A stretch of 64,000 nucleotides of DNA from DTYU01 sp040756575 (GCA_040756575.1 JBFLYP010000014.1:8081-72080), one strand, 5' to 3'; counted from the first letter of the stretch, positions 26,393-35,916 are shown. Made by a program: numbers and translations. Notes: generated by a model from the sequence alone, not told the origin.

Positions 26393-27568
26393 TTATCTGT
26401 TCTCATCTCCCCGCTGCTGGTCCCTGTTGCGCAAGACATTCAACTCGCGCCGCCAGAAACCGCCAAGGCGTTGACGGGCATTTTCCCAGCTCCCGGCGCT
26501 TATTAGGAGGTAAGCCCCAACGCCGACAACGGTAGCCGCGAGGATCCACGCAAACGCCCGCCAGGCTCCCGGCTGTCTTTCGGTTATCGGCCTGGCCCCT
26601 TCGGGAAGGTTCGGCCGTGGCCCCTCTATCCCGAGCACTACCGGAACCGCGTCAGCCAGGAGGCCCACACCCCGCTCTGCCTCAGGGCGGGTTAGGGTGT
26701 AAGTGCCGCATTCTAACAGGAGAGACGTCGGCAGCAAGTCCTGGTTGTAATTACCGTGCCCGAAGAAAATCCCCTTTACCAAGCCTGGGTAAACCCGGTT
26801 CGTGTATGTCATGAGGCGTTTGGCAAAATCCAAGTTAGACGACCTTCGCGGGTTCTGGCGCCCGACTACAAGCCGAACCTGCCCAACCCTGTCACCCTGA
26901 ATTACCTCCCGGTAAAAGTCCGCGTCGGGGATACCGTCCCGGTGGACGTCGAAAAGCGCTATCGGGTTGGAGCGCAGGAGGCGTACCGCCGTTTTCCGCG
27001 ACCGGACGTACGCCTGAGCATCGTGCGGGTCGTGCGGCGTCTTATCGTGAAGCGTTCTGGTTCCGGTCTTCCTAAGCCGGCCCGCCAGGCTATTGCCTAC
27101 TTTTAAAACCCCTCCCCGGTAAGGGATTGCTGCTCGACCGTCCGTGGGAACATAAGACTCGTCGCTGTGGGTGTGGTAAATCCCGACGTCACGGCGTTTA
27201 CCGAAGACACCCACCGGCACTGCTTCACGGTCGAAATACTCCTCCCACGCCAGGATGTCGCGGTCGATGCCTAAAAGCCGCGCCTCGGCTACTCCGCCCT
27301 TTACTCTCTCGATCCGGTAATGCTTCCCCTCTGGGGTAATAATTTCGTCCCCTGCCGTAACAGAACGCCCCAAGTAATCAATAACTTTACGTTCCTGATC
27401 GACGACGCTGACGAAATCCCCGGGCTTGAGTTCGCCATCCCGCTCGTTGAAGATGCCTGTTACGGTGGGCAGCGCCGGCAGGCCGGCTTCGGTCAGCACC
27501 GCAATGCCCGTACCCGCCAAAATTAGCAACACGCCCAAGAAAAGAGTGACGCTATTGCCCGCCTTCAT
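26393..27568 (-). CDS. spoIIP: Stage II sporulation protein P (peptidoglycan amidase/endopeptidase)
   Basis: Spore-engulfment cell-wall hydrolase, part of the SpoIIDMP complex; 391 residues. There is an N-terminal membrane anchor (VTLFLGVLLILAGTGIAVL). The catalytic region carries YHTHSDESY, FDVHRDG and FGHGNYNQD, matching the SpoIIP blocks with its metal-site His residues. A second hydrophobic segment (AWILAATVVGVGAYLLI) lies near the C-terminus, which not every homologue has. The start overlaps the end of the DUF1614 gene by 17 bases and GGAAAGGGG lies upstream. Family assignment is firm from the motifs. Confidence 0.92.
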   Translation of the reverse strand: MKAGNSVTLFLGVLLILAGTGIAVLTEAGLPALPTVTGIFNERDGELKPGDFVSVVDQERKVIDYLGRSVTAGDEIITPEGKHYRIERVKGGVAEARLLGIDRDILAWEEYFDREAVPVGVFGKRRDVGIYHTHSDESYVPTDGRAAIPYRGGVLKVGNSLAGRLRKTGTRTLHDKTPHDPHDAQAYVRSRKTAVRLLRSNPIALFDVHRDGIPDADFYREVIQGDRVGQVRLVVGRQNPRRSSNLDFAKRLMTYTNRVYPGLVKGIFFGHGNYNQDLLPTSLLLECGTYTLTRPEAERGVGLLADAVPVVLGIEGPRPNLPEGARPITERQPGAWRAFAWILAATVVGVGAYLLISAGSWENARQRLGGFWRRELNVLRNRDQQRGDENR

Positions 27569-28283
27569 CTTTTTTACCCCTTTCCTCTGTGGTGCCCTCC
27601 TCGGGTGAACGCAGATGAGTTAAAAGCTCCTCCGAACGCCCTTCTCCGGAAGGACCACCCTGAGCCCGTTCCCGTATCTCCCCGATCACCTCGGCGAGAA
27701 GAACCGCGACTATCCCTGATACCACGATGGCATCAAAAATGCCGCCGCCCCCTATATCCACCCTTCCGGGTACCCGGGCCACGGCGACCCTGATGTAATG
27801 GAAAAGATCGCTCAAAAGCACCCCTAAGGTCGCGGCCACAAAAGCCGCCCGCCTGGAGCGTCCTGTCGCATACCCCACCACACCGGCGACCAAGGGAAAC
27901 AGGTAAAGCGGATCCGTAAAGGCGTAACGCCCCGCCGGCTCTTTTATGCCCGTCATGATGTATGAGCTGATAAAGTAAACTACGGCACCGGTCAAAACCG
28001 CTCCCCAGAGCGCGCGTGAGCGTTCTTCCCGCGTACCGGCGCCGGCAAGGAGATAAACCGCAACTCCTATCGGCACCAGCGCCCCGCCGACATTTATTGA
28101 CGCTGCAACAGGCCTGCCGGGCAGCGGGATGTCGATAAGACTGCCTAAGAGCAACGCCGCAATAATTAGAAGTGCTGCGCGGTCGTTGAGCCGCATCCGG
28201 TCAAGCACCCGTTGTCCCAAGCCGAGGTAGATTAACACCGAGAGAATAATCAACACCAGAAGTCCAACTGGAAACCTGTCCAT
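27552..28283 (-). CDS. DUF1614-family membrane protein
   Basis: A 243-residue protein with about seven membrane segments and a charged cytoplasmic tail after residue 205. It has the DUF1614-like segment GSLIDIPLPGRPVAASINVGG and a Gly-rich GRVDIGGGGIFDAIVVSG stretch between helices. The function is unknown; the gene often sits beside spoIIP-type genes in Clostridia, as here. The ATG at 28283 is preferred to the GTG at 28292 because AAGGAG lies 9 bases before it. It is the first gene after the repeat-filled gap behind ispH-rpsA. Confidence 0.82.
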   Translation of the reverse strand: MDRFPVGLLVLIILSVLIYLGLGQRVLDRMRLNDRAALLIIAALLLGSLIDIPLPGRPVAASINVGGALVPIGVAVYLLAGAGTREERSRALWGAVLTGAVVYFISSYIMTGIKEPAGRYAFTDPLYLFPLVAGVVGYATGRSRRAAFVAATLGVLLSDLFHYIRVAVARVPGRVDIGGGGIFDAIVVSGIVAVLLAEVIGEIRERAQGGPSGEGRSEELLTHLRSPEEGTTEERGKKDEGGQ

Positions 28284-28374
28284 ACCACCCACTCCTTACC
28301 GACATTGCAGATCCGGCGCTTAAAACCGTTGTCTCCTTCATAATGCTGTCCCGCTGTCCCGGAAAATATACCAA

Positions 28375-28525
28375 CCGTCAAGATTCAAGGTGCAGGTTCA
28401 ACGTTTAACAAATGAAGGTTCAACTTCAACTTCCTCTGTTCTCTTAACATTCAACGGACCCCGAATTAATGCCGTTTGAAGTAACTTCAAACGTTGAACC
28501 GGACCCTGACGCTCCATGAGCTTGA
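28375..28525. repeat. Family 1 intergenic repeat, copy E (opposite orientation)
   Basis: Read on the minus strand it gives GGGTCCGGTTCAACGTTTGA, then CTTCAAACGGCATTAATTCG and GGGGTCCGTTGAATGTT, matching the order found in copy C. All other clear copies read on the plus strand. Confidence 0.6.
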
Positions 28526-28643
28526 GTCAATTTGAACCTCGCACCTCGAACTTCTATGGCCAGAAAGTCAATTCGTCTAAGCGTAACGCCGAACATCGAA
28601 CGCCGAACGTAGAACATGAACGCCCTTTCCCCTTTTTAAAAAC

Positions 28644-28669
28644 AAAAAGCCGGGACAATCCGGCTTTTT
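28644..28669 (-). terminator. Intrinsic terminator after ispH-rpsA
   Basis: Perfect stem AAAAAGCCGG/CCGGCTTTTT with a 6-base loop; on the minus strand it runs into TTTTTGTTTTTAAAAA. It lies about 25 bases past the stop codon. Confidence 0.88.
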
Positions 28670-28694
28670 ATTACTGGTTTTGTAAGGTCAGTTG

Positions 28695-30998
28695 TCAGTT
28701 CTTTTGTTCCGGTCTTACCGCATAATTTTCAACATCGCTGGTACCATCGCTATTACCCCCGGACTCCGTTTCCGCCTCGGGTAAAGGCTGAGCGGTTTCG
28801 CTCGCTGCCTCCGGTTTTACGTCCTTTTCTCCTGCCGTCAGTGGCGATGTATCGTCGTCCTCTCCGGCTGTCTCCAGTGTCGCTTCAATGGTCTTGCCGG
28901 CTTCTTCCGGTGTAGCCTCCCGGACAGCATTCAGCGCTTCCGGTGCTTCAAACGGTTCGGGTGCTTTGTCAGCTTTGCCCGTCGCCTCCGCAGCAAGCCG
29001 TTCTGTTTCGTCTCCAGCGGCAACAGGCTCACCTGCCGCCTTTGTCCCGCCCCAAAGCTCATCCCTTGCCCTGACGGCCTCCCTCAACGACAACCGTATC
29101 CGTCTCCCGGCGGAATCAATACTCAACACCCGTACGGTAATCCTTTCCCCTTCCGTTAAGATGTCCTCGGGTTTGGCCACGTGCCAGTCAGCAAAATGAG
29201 ATATATGTATAAGGCCCTCTACCCCCGGTTCCAACTCAACAAACGCGCCAAACGGGACAAGCCGTACGACCTTCGCCTCTACGAGGCTGTTTACGGGATA
29301 CTTTTCCTCCGCCAAGTCCCACGGATTAGGGATCACTTGCTTCCGGGACAGGCTCACCTTTTCGTTCTCGCTATCCACCTTAATAACCTTGACCTCGATC
29401 TCGTCGCCCACGTTCAAGACTTCATTTGGATGGTTGACCCGGTGCCACGAAATCTCAGAAACATGAAGCAGTCCGTCAACGCCGCCGATGTCCACGAAGG
29501 CGCCGAAAGAAGTCAACCGCCGGACTACACCCTTCACTACCGCGCCTTCCCGGATAGATGCCAGCGTATCCCTGCGCTTTTGCTGGTACTCCTCCTCCAA
29601 TACGGCCTTGCGGGAAAGGACGACCTTTTTCCGTGTGCGGTTAAACTCAATAATCTTGCAGTTTACTTTTTGCCCGATATACTTTGACAGGTCCTCAACA
29701 TAGCCGCGCTCCACGAGGGAGGCCGGCAAAAAGGCTCGGACGCCCAAATTGACGATCAGGCCTCCCTTGACCACCTCCCGGACGGTCCCCTCGACCGGCG
29801 TTCCGCTCTCATAAGCCGCTTTGAGTTCTCCCCAGGCCTTTTCGGCGTCCGCCCGTCCCTTGGAAAGGATGATTCGGCCCTCACTATCCTCTGCCTTCAC
29901 CACCCAAACGTCTATTTCATCCCCGACGCTGACCACCTCGTGCGGGGAGGTGATTTCACAGCAGGACAGTTCCCGGAGCGGTATGACACCCTCCGATTTT
30001 GCCCCGACATCGACCAGGACCTCGCCCTGGTTAATCTCAACGACCACCCCCTTGACAATGTCTCCGCCGCGCAGGGTTTTAACCTCCGCTGCCTGCATCT
30101 CTTCCTGCGCGTTTTCCCCAAGCTCCTTCATTCGCCTTTCTACCTCCTCGATAATCCAATCGGGCGTGGATGCCCCCGCGCTCAGACCCGCCACCCGCAC
30201 TCCGGCAAACCACTCAGGTTTAAGCTGATCAGCAGTCTCGATGTGATAAGTCGGTGTTCCCGTCTCCAGGCAAATACGCGTTAACTTTTGCGTGTTTGCG
30301 CTCTCGTACCCGCCCACCACAACCATCACTTCAACCTGCCGGGCCAATTCCAGCGCGGCCTGCTGCCGTTCGGCAACGGCGTGGCAGATGGTCTCAAAGA
30401 CCTTGACCTCCTCAGCACCTCGCTCGCTCCCTGTTTCGGGTCCTCGCGCACCAGCATTTTTAGCACGTTGTTTGAGTACCCTTACCACTGCCTCAAAATT
30501 GCTAAGCGGCTGGGTCGTTTGAGCTATGACACCAAGGCGTGGATATCCCGGAAGCTTTGCTGCCTCTTCCGGGCTCTCCACCACCTGTGCCCTCCCGTCT
30601 GTCCAGCCAACGATGCCCCTGACCTCCGGATGCTTCTTGTCACCTACCACCACAACGGTATAGCCCTCCTCGGTCAGGTCCTTGGCCAGCTTCTGTGCCC
30701 GTGTCACAAACGGGCAGGTGGCATCCACAACCTTCAAACCCGATTCCTTGGCGGCCGCCAGAACTTTGGGTTCCACCCCATGGGACCGGATTATCAACGT
30801 CCCCTCTTTCGCGGCCGCCAGCTCTTCAATTACCTGAATTCCTTTTCCGGCCAAATACTTCACCACTTGAGGGTTATGAATCAGCGGTCCCAGGGTGAAA
30901 AGCGGCCCGGTATTCTCTTCGCGGGCTTTGAGCGCGATCTCGATAGCTCGCTTAACTCCGAAGCAAAAGCCCGCCCACGCAGCTTTTTTAACCTCCAT
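28695..30998 (-). CDS. ispH-rpsA: IspH (HMBPP reductase) fused to ribosomal protein S1
   Basis: A 767-residue bifunctional fusion known from Clostridia. Residues 1-290 are IspH, which makes IPP and DMAPP in the MEP isoprenoid pathway. Its three [4Fe-4S] cysteines are C12 (GFCFGVKRA), C95 (DATCPFV) and C205 (ETICHAVAERQ). A 15-20 residue insert rich in Gly and charge (AGARGPETGSERGAEE) precedes the third Cys. Residues about 300-650 hold four S1 RNA-binding repeats, the third and fourth with the classic TSFGAFVDIGGVDGLLHVSE and VPFGAFVELEPGVEGLIHIS. A long acidic, low-complexity tail follows. It is downstream of cmk and plsC, the usual neighbours. Confidence 0.96.
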   Translation of the reverse strand: MEVKKAAWAGFCFGVKRAIEIALKAREENTGPLFTLGPLIHNPQVVKYLAGKGIQVIEELAAAKEGTLIIRSHGVEPKVLAAAKESGLKVVDATCPFVTRAQKLAKDLTEEGYTVVVVGDKKHPEVRGIVGWTDGRAQVVESPEEAAKLPGYPRLGVIAQTTQPLSNFEAVVRVLKQRAKNAGARGPETGSERGAEEVKVFETICHAVAERQQAALELARQVEVMVVVGGYESANTQKLTRICLETGTPTYHIETADQLKPEWFAGVRVAGLSAGASTPDWIIEEVERRMKELGENAQEEMQAAEVKTLRGGDIVKGVVVEINQGEVLVDVGAKSEGVIPLRELSCCEITSPHEVVSVGDEIDVWVVKAEDSEGRIILSKGRADAEKAWGELKAAYESGTPVEGTVREVVKGGLIVNLGVRAFLPASLVERGYVEDLSKYIGQKVNCKIIEFNRTRKKVVLSRKAVLEEEYQQKRRDTLASIREGAVVKGVVRRLTSFGAFVDIGGVDGLLHVSEISWHRVNHPNEVLNVGDEIEVKVIKVDSENEKVSLSRKQVIPNPWDLAEEKYPVNSLVEAKVVRLVPFGAFVELEPGVEGLIHISHFADWHVAKPEDILTEGERITVRVLSIDSAGRRIRLSLREAVRARDELWGGTKAAGEPVAAGDETERLAAEATGKADKAPEPFEAPEALNAVREATPEEAGKTIEATLETAGEDDDTSPLTAGEKDVKPEAASETAQPLPEAETESGGNSDGTSDVENYAVRPEQKN

Positions 30999-31007
30999 TA
31001 TCCGGCA

Positions 31008-31589
31008 TCATCTTCCATATAATAATGCGGCAATCTCCGTAACTATTTTCTCTCCGCCTGCAGCTATCTCTTCCCGTGAGGGTTTCTCTTTTTTCGCTGT
31101 GAGGTAGAAGGGCCTTCCCACCCTCACTTTTACCTTGCCACAGATCCCCCGTGTCCCGATTAGAGCCATCGGAACTACAGGGACTCCCGTCTTAAGTGCA
31201 AGAATTGCCGCCCCCGGCTGCACCGGCAGAAGCCGTCCCGAATGGCTGCGCTGCCCCTCGGGGAAGATTCCCACCACATGTCCGCGCATCAGGTGGTCTA
31301 TCGCGGTTTTTAGCGCCTTACGGTCATACCCCTCGCGGCGGACCGGAAAGGCGCCCCAAACGCGGATAACCCAACCCAAAACCGGTATTCGGAAAAGCTC
31401 CTCCTTAGCCATAAAGTAAACGCGCCGGCGGAGCGCTGCACCTAAAATTAGAGGATCCCAGTAGCTCTGGTGGTTGGCCACAACCATTACCCCTCCCTCC
31501 GCCGGGAGGTTGGCAGCCCCTTCCACCTTCCAGCGCCGGAGAACCGGAAGCAAGACCTGGAGCAGCCCCCAGGCAAGCCAGTACGCCAT
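31008..31589 (-). CDS. plsC: 1-acyl-sn-glycerol-3-phosphate acyltransferase
   Basis: Membrane-associated acyltransferase (193 residues) that makes phosphatidic acid. It has the catalytic NHQSYWD (HX4D motif) near residue 38 and the phosphate-binding FPEGQRSHSG near residue 115. A hydrophobic N-terminal segment anchors it. GGAGG lies before the ATG within the end of cmk, and the ispH-rpsA start is 9 bases past the stop, so the three genes are coupled. Confidence 0.94.
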   Translation of the reverse strand: MAYWLAWGLLQVLLPVLRRWKVEGAANLPAEGGVMVVANHQSYWDPLILGAALRRRVYFMAKEELFRIPVLGWVIRVWGAFPVRREGYDRKALKTAIDHLMRGHVVGIFPEGQRSHSGRLLPVQPGAAILALKTGVPVVPMALIGTRGICGKVKVRVGRPFYLTAKKEKPSREEIAAGGEKIVTEIAALLYGR

Positions 31590-31595
31590 GACGGC

Positions 31596-32255
31596 TCAGC
31601 CTCCGCGCACCAGAGCTAAAACCATTTCCACCACCTGGCCGGGGCTTTTACCGGTGGTGTCGATCATCACCGCATCGGGCGCCCGGAGGAGCGGTGCCAC
31701 CCCTCGTGAGGCGTCCCTTTCATCACGGCTGATGATTTCTTTCATCTGTTCTTCCAAACTGATGTTATGGCCCTCATTAGCGGCTTCGTTATAGCGGCGC
31801 TTAGCCCGTTCTTCAACCGTCGCCGTGATAAAAAACTTCTTTTCGGCATCCGGCAGCACGACGGTGCCGATGTCACGTCCCTCCATCACCACTCTGCCTG
31901 ATGCGGCCAAACTCCGCTGTTTTTCAGTCAGGTACCGCCTCACTCCAGGAACCTCGGCAACCTGTGATACAAACCGGGACACCTCGGGATAGCGTATCTC
32001 CCGGCTTACGTCCCGACCATTGAGGTAAACCCTGTTTGAGCCGTCTTCCCCCTGGTGTAGGCTGATCTCTACACACCGGGTCAGGTTGCTAAGGGCTTCG
32101 ACATCCTCTGCAGGTATCCCCGCTTCCAACGCAGCGAGTGCGACGGCGCGGTACATCGCACCGGTATCAATATAGGCGTACCCGAGGCGCCTGGCAACCT
32201 CTTTGGCTACGGTGCTCTTTCCGGCACCCGCTGGTCCGTCTATGGCGATACGCAA
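31596..32255 (-). CDS. cmk: Cytidylate kinase
   Basis: Phosphorylates CMP and dCMP. The 219-residue protein starts MRIAIDGPAGAGKSTVAKEV (P-loop) and has YIDTGAMYRAVAL, the MEGRDIGTVVLPDA motif and the SRDERDASRGVAPL segment, all diagnostic. It uses a TTG start with AAAGGA upstream. It sits between aroA and plsC, a common order in Firmicutes. Confidence 0.97.
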   Translation of the reverse strand: MRIAIDGPAGAGKSTVAKEVARRLGYAYIDTGAMYRAVALAALEAGIPAEDVEALSNLTRCVEISLHQGEDGSNRVYLNGRDVSREIRYPEVSRFVSQVAEVPGVRRYLTEKQRSLAASGRVVMEGRDIGTVVLPDAEKKFFITATVEERAKRRYNEAANEGHNISLEEQMKEIISRDERDASRGVAPLLRAPDAVMIDTTGKSPGQVVEMVLALVRGG

Positions 32256-32347
32256 CCTGAAAATCTATCCTTTCGCATTGTCGTGGTTCTGATTTCGACA
32301 CTCTTGGCAAATTTCCTTTTTTCAAGGTAAATTTACTTTATAAGCGG

Positions 32348-33634
32348 TTATCCTCCTTGTAATTGCCGAACGGTTTCCGCAAAACCGGGGTAGGAGACGT
32401 TAACCGCACCCGCACCGCTGATGACCGTCTCTCCGCGGGCTGCCAGTCCGGCCACGGCGAGGGCCATCGCCACCCGGTGGTCGCCGTGGCTCTCAAGCCT
32501 TGTTCCACGGAGCGGCTTTCCGCCGTGGATAATCAGGCCGTCCGGCAGTTCCTCCACTTCGGCGCCAAGACGGGAAAGCTCCGCGGCCATAGTCGCGAGA
32601 CGGTTTGACTCCTTGTACTTCAGCTCGGCGGCATCCCTTATGACGGTCTTGCCGCCCGCATAGGCGGCCGCGACGGTAAGGACGGGGATCTCGTCAATCA
32701 GCCGCGGGACAAGGTCCCCTCCTATTTCAACCCCCCTCAGTTCGGAAGAATAGACCGTTATATCGCCCTGAGGTTCCCCACCGGAGGTGCCCGGTTTCAC
32801 CTCGATCCTTGCCCCCATCGCCTGCAGAACCTCCAAGGCCCCGGTGCGCGTGGGGTTTAACCCCACCCCTTTTATCTTGACCGCGGCATCCGGGACAATA
32901 CAGGCCGCTACCATCAGGAAAGCCGCCGAGGAAATATCGCCGGGAACCCGGATGTGCGTACCCTTCAGCGCAGGTTCTCCCTTCACGCTTACCGTAAGCC
33001 CTGAGCGGGTGACCTGAGCGCCGAACTGCTGCAGCATCCGCTCGGTGTGGTCGCGGGAGAGCGCCGGTTCGGTGACGCTTGTCTCTCCAGGCGCGTAGAG
33101 TCCGGCCAGGAGGACTGCTGATTTAACCTGTGCGCTTGCTACCGGCGAAGCGAAGGCAATCGGCCGAAGCTCCCCGCCTTGCACCGCAAGCGGCGCAAGC
33201 TCACCGTCTTTTCGCCCGATAATCCGTGCCCCCATCGACCTCAAGGGCTTTGCAACCCGGTCCATCGGCCGTTTCCGCAGGCTCTCGTCTCCCGTTAGGA
33301 CGCTAAAAAAAGGCTGACCCGACAGAATACCTAACAGCAGCCGCATGGTGGTACCGGAGTTTCCGGCGTTAAGGACGTCCGGAGGTTCTAAAAGGCCGTA
33401 AAGCCCTCGACCGTGTATTATTACCCGGCCCGACACCGGCCCCTCAACGTCCACACCCATTGCCCGGAAGCAGGCAAGCGTGGCCAGACAGTCCTCTCCT
33501 TCAAGGAAGTTCTCTACCACCGTATCGCCTTCCGCTATCGCCCCGAGCATCAGCGCCCGGTGTGAAATCGACTTATCCCCCGGTACGGTTACGGAACCTT
33601 TTAGAGAGCGGACCGGTTTGATTCTTAACTCCAA
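32348..33634 (-). CDS. aroA: EPSP synthase (3-phosphoshikimate 1-carboxyvinyltransferase)
   Basis: Joins phosphoenolpyruvate to shikimate-3-phosphate in the chorismate pathway. The 428-residue protein has PGDKSISHRALML, NAGNSGTTMRLLLGIL, and a KESNRLATMAAEL block near the C-terminus with the active-site Lys/Glu. The TTG at 33634 is chosen because the AGGAGG lies 9 bases before it, whereas it directly abuts the alternative TTG at 33643. Equivalent to aroE of Bacillus subtilis naming. Confidence 0.96.
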   Translation of the reverse strand: MELRIKPVRSLKGSVTVPGDKSISHRALMLGAIAEGDTVVENFLEGEDCLATLACFRAMGVDVEGPVSGRVIIHGRGLYGLLEPPDVLNAGNSGTTMRLLLGILSGQPFFSVLTGDESLRKRPMDRVAKPLRSMGARIIGRKDGELAPLAVQGGELRPIAFASPVASAQVKSAVLLAGLYAPGETSVTEPALSRDHTERMLQQFGAQVTRSGLTVSVKGEPALKGTHIRVPGDISSAAFLMVAACIVPDAAVKIKGVGLNPTRTGALEVLQAMGARIEVKPGTSGGEPQGDITVYSSELRGVEIGGDLVPRLIDEIPVLTVAAAYAGGKTVIRDAAELKYKESNRLATMAAELSRLGAEVEELPDGLIIHGGKPLRGTRLESHGDHRVAMALAVAGLAARGETVISGAGAVNVSYPGFAETVRQLQGG

Positions 33635-33988
33635 TGACGGCAAACCTCCTGTGTATTCGACGTTCGTGTTCTACGTTCGACCTTCGATATTAGGCTCGGA
33701 CGGATCGACCTTAAAGGTTAGTCCCAAGTTTGGGAGTTAGACATTCTACGCTCGGCCATCTGCGGTTGGCTTAGGACGGACTGACTTTGAGGTCAGTTTG
33801 ACGTTCGCAGTCAACCTCAATTTCGATGGATCGTCAGGGCCGGTTCAACGTTTAAATCAGCCTTTAACCGCGTTAATTCGGGGTTCGTTCAACGTACCGG
33901 CTCAATCCACAGGATCCGGGTCCGTTCAACGTGAAAAGAACAAAGAACCTTACACATTGAACGTTGTCCATTTAACCTTGCACGCCTT
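33635..33988. other. Repeat-filled gap between tyrA and aroA
   Basis: This 354-base gap holds family 1 copy B (33768-33930), preceded by a run of CGACGTTCG/CTACGTTCGACC units (33655-33700) and followed by more GTTCAACGT and GAACGTTGTCC units. No gene is seen. Confidence 0.6.
33768..33930. repeat. Family 1 intergenic mosaic repeat, copy B
   Basis: Blocks in order: GGACGGACTGACTTTGAGGT, CAGTTTGACGTTCGCAGTCA, GATGGATCGTCAGGGCCGGT, TCAACGTTTAAA, GTTAATTCGGGGTTCGTTCA and GGATCCGGGTCCGTTCAACG. This is the clearest end-to-end match to copy A. Confidence 0.72.
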
Positions 33989-35083
33989 CTACCGCTTCCG
34001 CGCTTCTATTCCCGCCTCTCGCAACAGCCTAACAGCCTCCTCCTGATCTGTCTCCCGGGCAAAGCCAAGTCTTATGGTTCCACCTTCACCCTCCCGCACC
34101 CGGAGGATTTCAATATCACAAATGTTGATGCCGTTGTCGCCGAGAACGCCGGCCAAGCCGGCTATCACTCCCGGCCTGTCCGGGACCGTAACAACTATTT
34201 CATACAGCTCGGGAAGGTACCCTTTGCTTTTCGCGGGCACCGCCCGGCGCAATGCCTGGGCTTTTTTGAGCCACTCAAACACACCCGCGCCGTCTTCGGC
34301 CCTTATCAGGACTGCCAGCGAGGCGAGCGCCGCCTGGTACCTGTGTATCATTCCCAAGATTGCCTCCCTGTTGGCGATAACTATGTCCCGCCACACTTCC
34401 GGATCGCCCGCAGCAACCCGTGTGGTATCCCGGAAGCCGCCGGCAGCAAGCGGCAGGACCGCTTCCCGCTCGGGCAAGGCACCGATAGTACTCACAAGCG
34501 CCGCGGCGACGCAGTGGGGAAGGTGGCTCACCGCTGCCACGTATAAATCATGCTCTTCCGGAGAAAGCTCGATCACGCGGGCGCCCACTGCAGCAGCCAT
34601 CTTCCCTACGGTCTCAAGGCTGCCCCGCTCGGTATCCGGAGCCGGAGTTAAGATGTAATACGCGTTTTCGAACAGGTAGGGGTCTGCGCTCTTGACCCCG
34701 GCTCTTTCCGATCCGGCCATGGGATGGCCGCCTACAAAATGAAAGCCGTGAGTACGGGCGACCGGGTGCAGGGTTTTAACTATCGCGGCCTTGACGCTCC
34801 CTACATCTGTAACAACTGTACCCGGCCGAAAATGACCCGCGGCCTCCTTAACCACCGGTATCACCGCGCTGACCGGAGTAGCCACCACCACCAGTGTTGC
34901 ACCGGCAACACTTGTCAGATCGGTTGTGACCCGGTCAACCGCTCCTACCTCTACCGCAAGCCGTAGTTTCTCAGCGTCCCGCCCGATACCGAGCACCTCT
35001 TCCGCAAGGCGGAGGCGCTTCAAGGCCATTCCCAGGGATCCGCCGATTAACCCTACGCCGATAATCGCTACCCGCTTGAACAC
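33989..35083 (-). CDS. tyrA: Prephenate dehydrogenase with C-terminal ACT domain
   Basis: Oxidatively decarboxylates prephenate to 4-hydroxyphenylpyruvate for tyrosine. The 364-residue protein has a Rossmann start (VAIIGVGLIGGSLGMALKR), DVGSVKAAIV, the HPMAGSERAGVKSA active-site block and SHLPHCVAAAL. A C-terminal ACT domain (about 293-364, YEIVVTVPDRPGVIAGLAGV) probably gives feedback control by tyrosine. The GTG start overlaps the pheA end by 16 bases. Confidence 0.95.
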   Translation of the reverse strand: MFKRVAIIGVGLIGGSLGMALKRLRLAEEVLGIGRDAEKLRLAVEVGAVDRVTTDLTSVAGATLVVVATPVSAVIPVVKEAAGHFRPGTVVTDVGSVKAAIVKTLHPVARTHGFHFVGGHPMAGSERAGVKSADPYLFENAYYILTPAPDTERGSLETVGKMAAAVGARVIELSPEEHDLYVAAVSHLPHCVAAALVSTIGALPEREAVLPLAAGGFRDTTRVAAGDPEVWRDIVIANREAILGMIHRYQAALASLAVLIRAEDGAGVFEWLKKAQALRRAVPAKSKGYLPELYEIVVTVPDRPGVIAGLAGVLGDNGINICDIEILRVREGEGGTIRLGFARETDQEEAVRLLREAGIEARKR

Positions 35084-35916
35084 CTGCCACCCTCCCAGCG
35101 AGGATACGAACCAAGAATTTTAAAGAAGGTACTCTGCTTTTTTATCGCCGCAAGCGCATCACTTACCGGAGGGTCCTCCTGGTGCCCTTCACAGTCGATG
35201 AAAAATATGTAGTGGCCTATGCTCCGGCGGGCGGGGCGTGACTCGATCTTGGTAAGGTTTATTCCGCGAGAAGCAAATTCACCTAAAGCTGCATAAAGCA
35301 CTCCGGGCCGGTCGTGCACCAGCGAGAAGGCCACTGATGTCTTATCCCTGCCCGTTCGCGGTCCTGGTTCACGCCCGATCACCAAAAAACGGGTTTCGTT
35401 CTCTGCGGCGTCCTGGATGCCCCTGGCAACAACCATAAGCCCGTAACACGCAGCCGCCTCCTCTGTACCAATAGCCGCAAGCGGTTCAGGCGACGAAGCA
35501 ACAAGACGGGCCGCTTCCGCAGTACTGGTAGTTGCCTCCCGCACTGCATCCGGAAGTTCCCGTTCTAAGTACTCCCGGCACTGGGCCAGCGCGTGGGGAT
35601 GCGAGAGAACCCGCTTGAAACCGGACAACGCGCTTCGGGCCAGAAGACAATGAACTACCGGTAGAACTACCTCCCCGGTAATCAACACCGCTTCATCCCG
35701 CAAGAGCAGGTCGAGCGTTACGTTTACGCTTCCTTCAACGGAGTTCTCAACCGGCACCACTCCCGCGTTGACCGCACCGGAAGCCACCGATCTGACTAAT
35801 TCGGGAATCTCATTGAAGGGCACTCCCTCACAGTCCTGTTCAGAAAAAAAACGGGCCATCGCCTGCTCCGTAAAGGTGCCGGACGGCCCGAGAAAACCGA
35901 TCTTCAAAACCGTCAC
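35068..35916 (-). CDS. pheA: Prephenate dehydratase with ACT domain
   Basis: Converts prephenate to phenylpyruvate for phenylalanine; 282 residues. Seen: KIGFLGPSGTFTEQA at the start, VPVENSVEGSVN, the catalytic-type DKTSVAFSL block, and a C-terminal ACT domain beginning HDRPGVLYAALGEFASRGIN followed by the ESRPARR regulatory motif. GTG at 35916 is the start: GGGAGG lies 8 bases upstream and the codon shares one base with the aroF stop (TAGTG). The apparent 30-residue N-terminal extension belongs to the aroF region and is not real. Confidence 0.95.
   Translation of the reverse strand: MTVLKIGFLGPSGTFTEQAMARFFSEQDCEGVPFNEIPELVRSVASGAVNAGVVPVENSVEGSVNVTLDLLLRDEAVLITGEVVLPVVHCLLARSALSGFKRVLSHPHALAQCREYLERELPDAVREATTSTAEAARLVASSPEPLAAIGTEEAAACYGLMVVARGIQDAAENETRFLVIGREPGPRTGRDKTSVAFSLVHDRPGVLYAALGEFASRGINLTKIESRPARRSIGHYIFFIDCEGHQEDPPVSDALAAIKKQSTFFKILGSYPRWEGGRCSSG

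Larger units (their letters stand above)
28284..28694. other. Gap with family 1 repeat (inverted copy) and terminator
   Basis: This 411-base gap holds an inverted family 1 copy (about 28375-28525), a further run of GAACNTCGAAC-like units (about 28530-28620), and the ispH-rpsA terminator at 28644-28669. No gene is seen. Confidence 0.6.
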
